Shown here: positions 33,901-41,603 of the stretch, piece after piece
Numbering within the stretch: the first letter of the stretch is position 1
Layout of the letters: the number at the start of each line of letters is the position of its first letter
DNA from: Paenibacillus taihuensis
GTDB lineage: Bacteria; Bacillota; Bacilli; Paenibacillales; Paenibacillaceae
NCBI RefSeq assembly: GCF_003386535.1
Contig: NZ_QTTN01000005.1
Location: forward strand, 163,656 to 227,655
Reading direction: 5' to 3'
DNA length: 64,000 nt
Position numbers and translations under genes: made by a program
Notes under the pieces: generated by a model
Database searches by the model: none
What the model was told of the DNA's origin: nothing
What the model saw: the letters and a program-made list of their open reading frames with translations, nothing else

Positions 33901-34488
33901 TTGAATTTGCCTAATTTGCTCACGATGCTTCGATTTGCATTAATCCCTGTTTACATCGCCGTATTTGCATCTGATACATCGGGTCACATGAAATGGGCAT
34001 TTTTTATCGTTGTCTTTGCCGGTCTTACCGATATCCTGGACGGTTATTTGGCGCGTAAATACGGTCAAGTGACGACAGTCGGGTCGATGCTCGATCCGCT
34101 CGCGGATAAGTCGATGATGATTACGGTCATCTTGTCGCTGCTTATTACCGGGCACATTCCTTGGAGTGCGGGTGCGGCCATATTTATTCGGGATGCGGGG
34201 ATGATCGCCGGGTCGGCGTTTTTTCATTTTCGCGGAAAGAAGACGGTGCCTGCCAATTGGATGGGGAAATTGACGACCATTCTGTACTACTTGGCCATTA
34301 TGTTTATTTTCTTTGAATTTCCATTTGCCCGGACCTATCTATGGGGCGTTATTGCGTTCTCTTTCGTTACCTCGCTGATCTACATCATTCTGTTCGTGGC
34401 GCTTAATAAAGATGAAGAGACGGATGCTGGGGCAACGCAGAGCGGGGGACAACCACCGAAGAAGGATACGAAACAGGCTGATATGTAA
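33901..34488 (+). CDS. pgsA: CDP-alcohol phosphatidyltransferase, probable phosphatidylglycerophosphate synthase
   Basis: 195 residues from TTG 33901. The complete CDP-alcohol phosphotransferase signature D-x2-DG-x2-AR-x8-G-x3-D-x3-D is present (DILDGYLARKYGQVTTVG, then SMLDPLADK). About six membrane helices follow the PgsA pattern (NLPNLLTMLRFALIPVYI at the start). PgsA condenses CDP-diacylglycerol with glycerol-3-phosphate on the way to phosphatidylglycerol. A hydrophilic C-terminal tail of ~25 residues is added. The substrate is inferred from overall similarity; a cardiolipin or phosphatidylserine synthase relative is less likely but possible. Confidence 0.8.
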   Translation: MNLPNLLTMLRFALIPVYIAVFASDTSGHMKWAFFIVVFAGLTDILDGYLARKYGQVTTVGSMLDPLADKSMMITVILSLLITGHIPWSAGAAIFIRDAGMIAGSAFFHFRGKKTVPANWMGKLTTILYYLAIMFIFFEFPFARTYLWGVIAFSFVTSLIYIILFVALNKDEETDAGATQSGGQPPKKDTKQADM

Positions 34489-34491
34489 AAA

Positions 34492-34542
34492 GGAGAGTGG
34501 ACGCTGCTGCTCTCAGGTGGGTAGCAATAGCGGCCAATCTCC
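34492..34542 (+). other. Long hairpin between pgsA and fabZ
   Basis: GGAGAGTGGACGCT (34492-34505) pairs with AGCGGCCAATCTCC (34529-34542) at 12 of 14 positions. It starts 3 nt after the pgsA stop and lacks a T-run. Confidence 0.5.
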
Positions 34543-34641
34543 CTTATCTTAACCTCCACGACTGCAGTTTCGTGAAGGATGGGTTTATTGTGACACATTA
34601 CCAATCAATTTATTACAACGGACTGAAGGGAGCAGCTTAGC

Positions 34642-35070
34642 ATGCTTGATATTAGACAAATCCAAGACATTATTCCACACCGCCCGCCGTTCCTGCTTGT
34701 GGACCGGATTCTTGAGGTGGAAGACGGCAAACGCGCTGTCGGAATTAAGAATGTAACGATGAACGAGCCGTTCTTCACAGGCCATTTTCCGCAGTATCCG
34801 GTTATGCCGGGCGTCCTTATTGTAGAGGCGCTTGCGCAGGTCGGCTGCGTTGCGATTCTGAAAGTAGAAGAGAACCGCGGCAAAATCGGCTTCTTCGCCG
34901 GCATCGACAACTTCCGTTTCCGCGGTCAAGTCGTCCCGGGCGACACGCTTACATTAGAGGTAGAGATTACGCGCCTCAAAGGCATGATCGGCAAAGGACA
35001 AGCTGTCGCGAAGGTTGGCGATAAAGTGGTAGCCGAAGGCGAAATCATGTTTGCGCTGAAAGACGCGTAA
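34642..35070 (+). CDS. fabZ: 3-hydroxyacyl-[acyl-carrier-protein] dehydratase
   Basis: 142 residues, normal FabZ length. Active-site residues are H48 ([13 protein letters not shown]) and E62 ([11 protein letters not shown]) in the hot-dog fold; the N-terminal [14 protein letters not shown] is also typical. It dehydrates beta-hydroxyacyl-ACP in fatty acid elongation. B. subtilis has the orthologue (ywpB) in the same neighbourhood after flhP. ATG 34642 has AAGGGAGCAGC upstream. Confidence 0.96.
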   Translation: MLDIRQIQDIIPHRPPFLLVDRILEVEDGKRAVGIKNVTMNEPFFTGHFPQYPVMPGVLIVEALAQVGCVAILKVEENRGKIGFFAGIDNFRFRGQVVPGDTLTLEVEITRLKGMIGKGQAVAKVGDKVVAEGEIMFALKDA

Positions 35071-35125
35071 GCATAGGCAGCCTTCTTGCAATAGAAGACA
35101 TCTCATGGGAGAGAGGATGTTTCGA

Positions 35126-36829
35126 ATGAATCAGATGGCACAAGAACGTTATCAAGCATGGCTTAATGATCCGCTAATTGATGAAGCAACAAAGCAGGAG
35201 CTCGCTGCATTGCAGGGCAACGATAAGGAAATTGAAGACCGCTTCTATCGCGATCTTGAATTCGGAACAGGCGGTCTGCGCGGGGTAATGGGAGCGGGAA
35301 CGAACCGGCTGAACGGCTATACCGTTGGCAAAGCGACGCAAGGTCTTGCAAATTGGGTGCTAAGCAGAGGCGGTACGCCGTCCGTTGTTATTGCCTATGA
35401 TTCGCGCAACAATTCGCCGGAGTTTGCGCTGGACGCAGCGCTCGTGCTTGCTGCGAACGGAGTAAAGGCGCACTTGTTCAAGGCGCTTCGTCCTACGCCT
35501 CAGTTGTCCTATGCGGTGCGCTCGCTTGGCGCAACTAGCGGTATTGTTATCACGGCAAGCCACAATCCGCCGGAATATAACGGCTACAAGGCCTATGGTT
35601 CGGATGGCTGCCAGCTTGTGCCGGCAGATGCCGAGCAAGTTATTGCAGCGATTCAACAAGTAACGGGCTTCGATCAAGTTCGTAAGATCAGCCGTGAGGA
35701 AGCAGAAGCGAAAGGGCTTCTCCACTGGCTAGGCGATGCTGAAGACCGCGCTTATGTGGAAACGGTCGCAGCAGAGAGCTTGAACAGCGCGCTGCTGAAG
35801 AGCGGTCTCGGCGAGGCATTGACGGTTGTCTACACGCCGCTGCATGGCGCGGGCAACATGCCGGTTCGCGAGGTGCTGAAGCAAGCGGGCTTATCGAATG
35901 TACATCTTGTCCCGGAGCAGGAGCAGCCGGACGGCTATTTCAGCACGGTCAAATCGCCGAATCCGGAAGAGCGCGAGGCGTTCACGCTGGCGATCAAGCT
36001 GGGCCAAGAGGTCGGCGCAGACATCATTATCGGTACGGATCCGGATTGCGACCGGATGGGCGCAGTCGTTCGGAATAATGAAGGCGATTTTGTCGTGCTG
36101 ACGGGCAACCAATCTGGCGCGATTATGGTCAATTATTTGCTAAGCACGCTGAAGGAACGCGGTCAGCTGCCTTCGAACGGCGTTGTGATCAAGACGATCG
36201 TAACGAGCGAGATGGGCGCTGATATCGCCGTTTCTTACGGCGCGGATGTCATTAATACGTTGACAGGCTTCAAATATATTGGCGAGAAAATGACCCAGTT
36301 CGAGAAGAGCGGGGAGCGCTCCTTCCTGTTCGGCTACGAGGAGAGCTACGGTTATTTGGCAGGTACTTATGCGCGCGATAAAGATGCGGTTATCGCTTCG
36401 ATGCTCATTTGCGAAGCGGCTGCTTATTATAAGAGCAAGGGTCTGACCTTGTACGACGTGCTGAACGAGTTGTACGCGAAGCATGGCAATTACCTGGAGC
36501 ATCTGGAATCCCGTACGCTGAAAGGCGTGGATGGGGTGCAGCAGATCGCTGCTATTATGGAAGATTGGCGCAGCAATCCGCCGGTAGAGCTGGCAGGCAT
36601 CCGCGTGAACCAAGTGCAGGATTATTTGCCGGGCCTGAGCGGTCTTCCGCCGGAGAATGTGCTGAAATATACGCTGGAGGATGGCTCGTGGTTCTGCTTG
36701 CGTCCGTCCGGTACGGAGCCGAAGATCAAGGTGTATTTTGCTGTTCGTGCGAGCTCGCAGCCGGAAGCGAAAGAGGCCATTGTCCGTCTGACCCAGCAAG
36801 TCATGAACCGCGTAGATCGTAAGGCTTAA
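35126..36829 (+). CDS. Alpha-phosphoglucomutase / phosphomannomutase (PgcA-like)
   Basis: 567 residues. Family motifs in order: FGTGGLRGVMGAGTNRLNGY (N-terminal substrate loop), TASHNPPEYNGYK (phosphoserine loop), GTDPDCDRMG (Mg2+ loop), GYEESYGYLAG (sugar-binding loop) and RPSGTEPKIKVYF (phosphate loop). It interconverts glucose-6-P and glucose-1-P (or the mannose forms), feeding UDP-glucose and wall polymer synthesis. I chose ATG 35126 because GAGAGG at 35111-35116 is 9 nt upstream; ATG 35105 and 35117 are too close to or upstream of that site. Ten or so genes for wall and surface functions surround it. Confidence 0.95.
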   Translation: MNQMAQERYQAWLNDPLIDEATKQELAALQGNDKEIEDRFYRDLEFGTGGLRGVMGAGTNRLNGYTVGKATQGLANWVLSRGGTPSVVIAYDSRNNSPEFALDAALVLAANGVKAHLFKALRPTPQLSYAVRSLGATSGIVITASHNPPEYNGYKAYGSDGCQLVPADAEQVIAAIQQVTGFDQVRKISREEAEAKGLLHWLGDAEDRAYVETVAAESLNSALLKSGLGEALTVVYTPLHGAGNMPVREVLKQAGLSNVHLVPEQEQPDGYFSTVKSPNPEEREAFTLAIKLGQEVGADIIIGTDPDCDRMGAVVRNNEGDFVVLTGNQSGAIMVNYLLSTLKERGQLPSNGVVIKTIVTSEMGADIAVSYGADVINTLTGFKYIGEKMTQFEKSGERSFLFGYEESYGYLAGTYARDKDAVIASMLICEAAAYYKSKGLTLYDVLNELYAKHGNYLEHLESRTLKGVDGVQQIAAIMEDWRSNPPVELAGIRVNQVQDYLPGLSGLPPENVLKYTLEDGSWFCLRPSGTEPKIKVYFAVRASSQPEAKEAIVRLTQQVMNRVDRKA

Positions 36830-36854
36830 ACAGAGAGATTAAGGAGTGGAAGGC

Positions 36855-38966
36855 GTGCAAGAGCAGTGGCTTCAATGGAATCGTAAAGCAACATGGGTAC
36901 TATGCGTGCTAACAATACTGGGCGTTCTTACAGCCTTGCCAATCGGCGCAGATCGCTGGAAGGAACAGAATACTTCCAAGCATGTGGAGGTTGTTCTGAA
37001 TTATAGAGACTTGCTGAGGGTTGCAGCTTACAAGACGCATCCGCAGCAGTACGTCCACGATGAGCTTGCCAAAGTCAAAGCAGCAGGTATCAGCTCGATG
37101 GCTGTGTTCGAAACGTCGTTGACGGAGCTGAGCTGGGCGGGTCATCTCTCCATCTACTCCTCGGCAGGCGCGATGCAGCTTCAAGGCAAGCCGCTCAAGG
37201 ATGACGAGAACTATACGTATATCCTGTTCTCGACCGATAAGGAAGAAGCCATCTATCGTCCCATTATCGAAGCGACGTTCCGCGTGTGGGATATTCCTGC
37301 TGCCAGCTGGGAATTTGACGGCAGCAAGGGCATGATTCTGCAGACGCCGATGGAAGATGCGCTGCTTAAGTCAATGGAGCCGGATCCTGGCGCGCTTCAA
37401 ATGATCAAGGACGCGGGCCTCAACATTGTACCGCGGCTGTCTGACCGTATTCCGTTCAATGCGGAAGAAGTGGACAAGCTGATGGCTTCATATGAAGAAA
37501 TGGGCATTGACCGTATCCTGTTCGATGGCGACGCCGTGAAGGGTTATGGCGACAATGCCGAGCTTCATAGCTTGAATGCCTTCGCGAATATTCTGAACAA
37601 ACATGGAATCGGAATCGTAACGATTGAGAATTCTAATCCTCAGAAGGGTCTGGCTACTTTAAGCAATCTGACCCACTATAACGTTGTGCGTCTTCTCTCG
37701 CTCTCTGATGCTAACGCCAACACGATGAAGCCGGAAGAAATTACGGACCGCTTCCATCTGGCTGCGAAAGACCGCAGCATTCGGATGTTCTATATTAACG
37801 TATCGCCTGTAAGCAAGCTGGCGAAGTCGTCGATCGTCGATCCGATGCAGAACATCTATGATACGATGCAGAACAAAGGCGGCGTGCTCGACAAAATGCA
37901 TGATCTCGGCTTGACCGTCGATCGTGCGCAGCCGTTCAAGTATGAGTCGCCGCCAGCTTGGCATAAGCCGTTAAAGGCGGTTACGGCGCTTGGCGCGGTT
38001 GCGATTATTGCGCTTCTGATTAGCATGTATATCCCTGGCGTAGCGATCCCGGTCTTTGCACTCGGACTCATTGGCAGCGCAGGCTTGTACGTGGTATCGA
38101 AGTCCGTATTTGAGCAGGGCTTGGCGCTTGGCGCGGCGATTAGCGCGCCGACGCTCGCGGTTATTTGGGCGATTCGCCGCGTACGCGCGCATACGATTGG
38201 CAATCGCAGAGCGGTTAGCGGCACGGTAGACAATGCGCGCACGAACGATGGCAGCATGCGCTGGATTTTCACTGGTCTTGGCGCAGGACGCCGCTTCACC
38301 ATGGCGCTTACGCTATTCGTAGTGACATCGATTATTTCGCTGAGCGGCATTGCGTTTATCGTTGGCTTGCTCAACAACATCACGTATCAGCTCGTGCTGG
38401 AACAGTTCCGCGGCGTTAGTCTGCTGCACCTGGCTCCGATTGCGCTTGTGGCGATTTATCTGTTCTTGTACACGGGTGAAAGTGTCATCGGCAACATCCG
38501 CAAGCTGCTCTCCATGCAAATTACGGTGCTATGGGTGGCCATTGCGGCTGTGCTTGGCGTTATGGCGCTTTATTATCTGTCCCGTACAGGTAATGCAGGA
38601 ACGGCTTCATCGGCTGAACTCGTGTTCAGAAACGTGCTGGAGAATACGTTCGGCGTTCGTCCGAGGACAAAGGAATTCCTTCTATCGCATCCGCTCTTCT
38701 TCTTGGGGCTGTTCCTCGCGCTTCGTTATCGCGCTGCGTGGGTATTGTTTATTGTAGGCACAATTGGTCAGCTGTCCATGGTGGATACATTCGCGCATAT
38801 TCATACGCCGATTCCGATTTCGCTCATCCGTGATGTGCTCGGCCTCGTATTGGGCCTCATTATCGGTCTTGTACTGATCGGTGTTTGGCAGCTAGGGGAA
38901 GGAGCATGGAAACGATGGGCACCACGAATCGCACAGACGAAACAGGGCTCCAAGTCCGGCGCATAG
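36855..38966 (+). CDS. DUF5693 family polytopic membrane protein
   Basis: 703 residues from GTG 36855 (AAGGAG 8 nt upstream; GTG 36846 directly abuts that site). One N-terminal helix (ATWVLCVLTILGVLTALPIG) is followed by an outside domain of ~330 residues that looks like a TIM-barrel-type fold (repeated beta-alpha units such as KAAGISSMAVFETSLTEL and YEEMGIDRILFDGDAV). The C-terminal ~330 residues have about nine transmembrane helices. The family regularly precedes csaB in Paenibacillus and relatives, and here overlaps it by 61 nt, which suggests a joint role in wall polysaccharide export or modification (inference). No enzymatic motif is recognised. Confidence 0.85.
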   Translation: MQEQWLQWNRKATWVLCVLTILGVLTALPIGADRWKEQNTSKHVEVVLNYRDLLRVAAYKTHPQQYVHDELAKVKAAGISSMAVFETSLTELSWAGHLSIYSSAGAMQLQGKPLKDDENYTYILFSTDKEEAIYRPIIEATFRVWDIPAASWEFDGSKGMILQTPMEDALLKSMEPDPGALQMIKDAGLNIVPRLSDRIPFNAEEVDKLMASYEEMGIDRILFDGDAVKGYGDNAELHSLNAFANILNKHGIGIVTIENSNPQKGLATLSNLTHYNVVRLLSLSDANANTMKPEEITDRFHLAAKDRSIRMFYINVSPVSKLAKSSIVDPMQNIYDTMQNKGGVLDKMHDLGLTVDRAQPFKYESPPAWHKPLKAVTALGAVAIIALLISMYIPGVAIPVFALGLIGSAGLYVVSKSVFEQGLALGAAISAPTLAVIWAIRRVRAHTIGNRRAVSGTVDNARTNDGSMRWIFTGLGAGRRFTMALTLFVVTSIISLSGIAFIVGLLNNITYQLVLEQFRGVSLLHLAPIALVAIYLFLYTGESVIGNIRKLLSMQITVLWVAIAAVLGVMALYYLSRTGNAGTASSAELVFRNVLENTFGVRPRTKEFLLSHPLFFLGLFLALRYRAAWVLFIVGTIGQLSMVDTFAHIHTPIPISLIRDVLGLVLGLIIGLVLIGVWQLGEGAWKRWAPRIAQTKQGSKSGA

Positions 38967-40060
38967 TTATTTCCGGTTATTATGGCTTCCGCAACAGCGG
39001 CGATGAAGCGGTGTTGAAATCGATCCTGTTCGCACTCGAGGAAGAAGGCGTGAAACAAGGTCTTCGCATTGTGCCTGTCGTGCTGTCGGGCGATCCGGCT
39101 TCGACGACTGCGATGTACGGCGTGGAAGCTGTGCATCGCATGAAGCTGGGCGAGATCGTCCGCGCGCTTCGCGCGAGCGACGGTCTCATCAGCGGCGGCG
39201 GCAGCCTGCTGCAGGATGCAACAAGCGCGAAGACGATTCCTTATTATACGGGCGTCATGAAGCTGGCACAGCTTCTTGGCAAGCCCACATTCGCATACGC
39301 GCAAGGCATTGGCCCCGTGAATCGCCGGTGGATGGACCGGCTGATTCGCGGCGTTATGCGCCGCAGCGCGTATGTTTCTGTTCGCGACGCAGAATCCGCC
39401 CACTTGCTTGGGCGGATTGGCGTGCCGCGGGACCGGATCGACGTTGTGCCCGATCCGGTCATGGGGCTTCCGCTGCCGGCGTCGGCCGCGGAGGTGGCCG
39501 CTGCTGCGGCAGGCGCGCCGACGCTGCCGGTGGTCGGCGTGTCCTTGCGCCACTGGCGCAAGGATGGCGCCGACCTGGCGCGCTTCGCGGACGCGCTTGG
39601 CGCGCTGGCCCGCAGCCGGGCGGTGCGGCTGCGGTTCCTCCCGTTCCACACCCCATCGGACGCAGAGGCGTCGCTATGGGTGATGGAACGGCTCGGCGAT
39701 CTCGGCGCGAGCGTGGCCGAGATTGCCGAGGTTGGCGACGACCCGCAGCTGATGCTGCAGGAGGTCAGTCGCTGCGATGCGCTGCTCGGGATGCGGTTGC
39801 ACGCGCTGATCTACGCCGCGAATCAATCCGTGCCGATGCTCGGGCTGTCGTACGATCCGAAGATCGATCAGTTCCTGAATCGAATCGGTCTCACGCCTAT
39901 CGGCACGACAGAAGCGCTCGATTCCGCGGCATTCGTTGCTGCGATGGGCGAGCTGCTCGACAATCCAGCCGAGTGGCACAGCGAGCATCAAGCTGCGATC
40001 GATCAATTAAAACAAGAAGCGCGAAAGCCAGCGAAACAAATCATTTCTATTTTACGTTAA
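38906..40060 (+). CDS. csaB: Polysaccharide pyruvyltransferase CsaB
   Basis: 384 residues. CsaB adds a ketal-linked pyruvate to secondary cell-wall polysaccharide, creating the ligand of SLH domains. Motifs are IVISGYYGFRNSGDEAVLKS at the N-terminus, DGLISGGGSLLQDATSAKT, KPTFAYAQGIGPVNRRWMDR and MRLHALIYAANQSVPMLGLS near the end. The start may be ATG 38906 or 38915; both use the GGGGAAGGAG site. It overlaps the DUF5693 gene. Four or more SLH proteins in this window are the likely beneficiaries. The middle of the gene carries a set of perfect inverted repeats (see findings). Confidence 0.93.
   Translation: METMGTTNRTDETGLQVRRIVISGYYGFRNSGDEAVLKSILFALEEEGVKQGLRIVPVVLSGDPASTTAMYGVEAVHRMKLGEIVRALRASDGLISGGGSLLQDATSAKTIPYYTGVMKLAQLLGKPTFAYAQGIGPVNRRWMDRLIRGVMRRSAYVSVRDAESAHLLGRIGVPRDRIDVVPDPVMGLPLPASAAEVAAAAAGAPTLPVVGVSLRHWRKDGADLARFADALGALARSRAVRLRFLPFHTPSDAEASLWVMERLGDLGASVAEIAEVGDDPQLMLQEVSRCDALLGMRLHALIYAANQSVPMLGLSYDPKIDQFLNRIGLTPIGTTEALDSAAFVAAMGELLDNPAEWHSEHQAAIDQLKQEARKPAKQIISILR
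39319..39634. repeat. Inverted repeats inside csaB
   Basis: 39319-39347 (GAATCGCCGGT arm, one bulge), 39393-39418 (perfect 10-bp arms AATCCGCCCA/TGGGCGGATT), 39431-39460 (perfect 10-bp arms GACCGGATCG/CGATCCGGTC), 39542-39564 (perfect 11-bp arms around one C) and 39610-39634 (8-bp arms CCGCAGCC/GGCTGCGG). Confidence 0.85.
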
Positions 40061-40291
40061 TCAATATGTAGATGTTCTTTCTCCCCGGCAGCGTTTTCAG
40101 ACACGATAGGGCAATAGTCCCGCCGAAAAAGGGTGACAAACCGCTGTTAGAGAAAGAAAATGTCGGAAAACCACGGCCAAGCAACCGAAAAGGGCGAAAT
40201 TTTCCTGAAAACTGCTTGAAAATGGGGATGGTGTTTCTTTTTCAAAGAGCGTATAATTCTATCCGGCGATAGCTATGAAAGGGAGATGGAA

Positions 40292-41425
40292 ATGAGTCAG
40301 GTCGTTCTGTATACAATCGGATTTATCATTTCATTATGTCTTGCGCTTGTGTTTACCCCATTCGTGATTAAGTTCGCGAACAAAATCGGGGCAATCGATA
40401 AGCCCAACCATCGGAAAGTCCATACAAGAATAATGCCGCGACTTGGCGGGCTAGGCATATATGGCGCTTTTATCGGCGCATACTTCGCATTGCAGCCGTT
40501 TATTCCGGAAGGTCTGCTGCGCAGTTACGATCATAAACTAATTAACGCATTGCTGGCTGGCGGTTCGATTATCGTCATCATCGGCGGATTGGATGACCGC
40601 TTTGAGCTTTCTGCGAAAGTAAAGCTGCTCGGTCAAATCATTGCAGCATGCGTTGTTGTCTTCGGCTTCGGCGTTAAGATTGACCTCGTCAATATTCCGT
40701 TCGGCGAAGCGATGCAGCCGATTGCGGCATGGATCAGTATCCCGCTTACGATTCTATGGATCGTCGGCGTAACGAATGCGATCAACCTGATTGACGGCCT
40801 GGACGGACTTGCTGCAGGCGTCTCCGGTATTGCAATCGGCACGATCCTGATTATGGCGGCTGTCATGGGCTTTGCACCTGTAATCCTTCTCTGTACGCTT
40901 CTGCTTGGCGGTGTTATCGGCTTCCTGGTCTATAACTTCCACCCTGCGAAGATCTTCATGGGAGATACGGGCTCACTGTTCCTTGGCTTTGCGCTTGCAA
41001 CGCTTTCGATGCTTGGCTTCAAGCAAGTTACCATGGTCTCTTTCGTTACACCGCTTCTCATTATTGGTGTACCGCTCTCGGATACGTTCTTCGCGATCGT
41101 GCGCCGCTGGGTAAACAAGAAACCAATCTTCGCACCGGACAAAGGTCATCTGCATCACTGTCTGCGCGAGCTCGGCTTCAGCCACCGCCGTACAGTGCTT
41201 ATCATCTACGGCATTGCATCGATTTTCGGTGTCTGTGCGGTTCTGCAGTCGACGGTCGTTCAGTCTGACGCAGCGAACTGGGTAACGTTCGGTGTTATTC
41301 TCATCCTTGTCTTCGTACTCCAAATCGGCGCAGAGCTGATCGGTATCGTCGATAAGTCCCGCCGCCCTGTGCTTCACTTCCTGCAGCGGCTCCTTCTTCG
41401 GACAGAGCAATCTCGCTCGAAGTAA
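40292..41425 (+). CDS. tagO: UDP-GlcNAc:undecaprenyl-phosphate GlcNAc-1-phosphate transferase (TagO/WecA family)
   Basis: 377 residues, about eleven helices. Motifs are GAIDKPNHRKVHTRIMPRLG, GGLDDRFELSAKVKLLGQI (Asp-Asp metal site), GVTNAINLIDGLDGLAAGVS, FHPAKIFMGDTGSLFLGF and the cytosolic APDKGHLHHCL histidine cluster. TagO makes undecaprenyl-PP-GlcNAc, the first lipid intermediate of teichoic acid and secondary wall polysaccharides. I chose ATG 40292 because AAGGGAG ends 6 nt upstream; ATG 40286 abuts that site. It follows csaB by ~230 nt, consistent with joint wall-polymer synthesis. Confidence 0.93.
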   Translation: MSQVVLYTIGFIISLCLALVFTPFVIKFANKIGAIDKPNHRKVHTRIMPRLGGLGIYGAFIGAYFALQPFIPEGLLRSYDHKLINALLAGGSIIVIIGGLDDRFELSAKVKLLGQIIAACVVVFGFGVKIDLVNIPFGEAMQPIAAWISIPLTILWIVGVTNAINLIDGLDGLAAGVSGIAIGTILIMAAVMGFAPVILLCTLLLGGVIGFLVYNFHPAKIFMGDTGSLFLGFALATLSMLGFKQVTMVSFVTPLLIIGVPLSDTFFAIVRRWVNKKPIFAPDKGHLHHCLRELGFSHRRTVLIIYGIASIFGVCAVLQSTVVQSDAANWVTFGVILILVFVLQIGAELIGIVDKSRRPVLHFLQRLLLRTEQSRSK

Positions 41426-41444
41426 TTCATGTGCTGTTGAAACC

Positions 41445-41480
41445 AGCTTCGTTCTCTTGAGGGGGACGAGGCTTTTTTTT
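41445..41480 (+). terminator. tagO terminator
   Basis: AGCTTCGTTC (41445-41454) pairs with GGACGAGGCT (41464-41473) including two G-T pairs, followed by eight Ts. Confidence 0.85.
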
Positions 41481-41603
41481 GTGTTTATGTAAATTGAGCG
41501 TTTCCTCTTATTTCTAGTTTTTCGTCTAAACTTTTGGCAGATTGTTTCCGATAAAAAGGATACATCAAACTATGAGGATGGACTGAAGTGGAGGAGGCAC
41601 AAC

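Noticed and set aside
36846..36854. GTG 36846 as start of the DUF5693 gene
   Set aside because: It overlaps the AAGGAG ribosome site itself; GTG 36855 has proper spacing.
40072..40272. 66-residue frame between csaB and tagO
   Set aside because: No ribosome site, no recognisable features; the region more likely holds the tagO promoter (TATAAT at 40252-40257).
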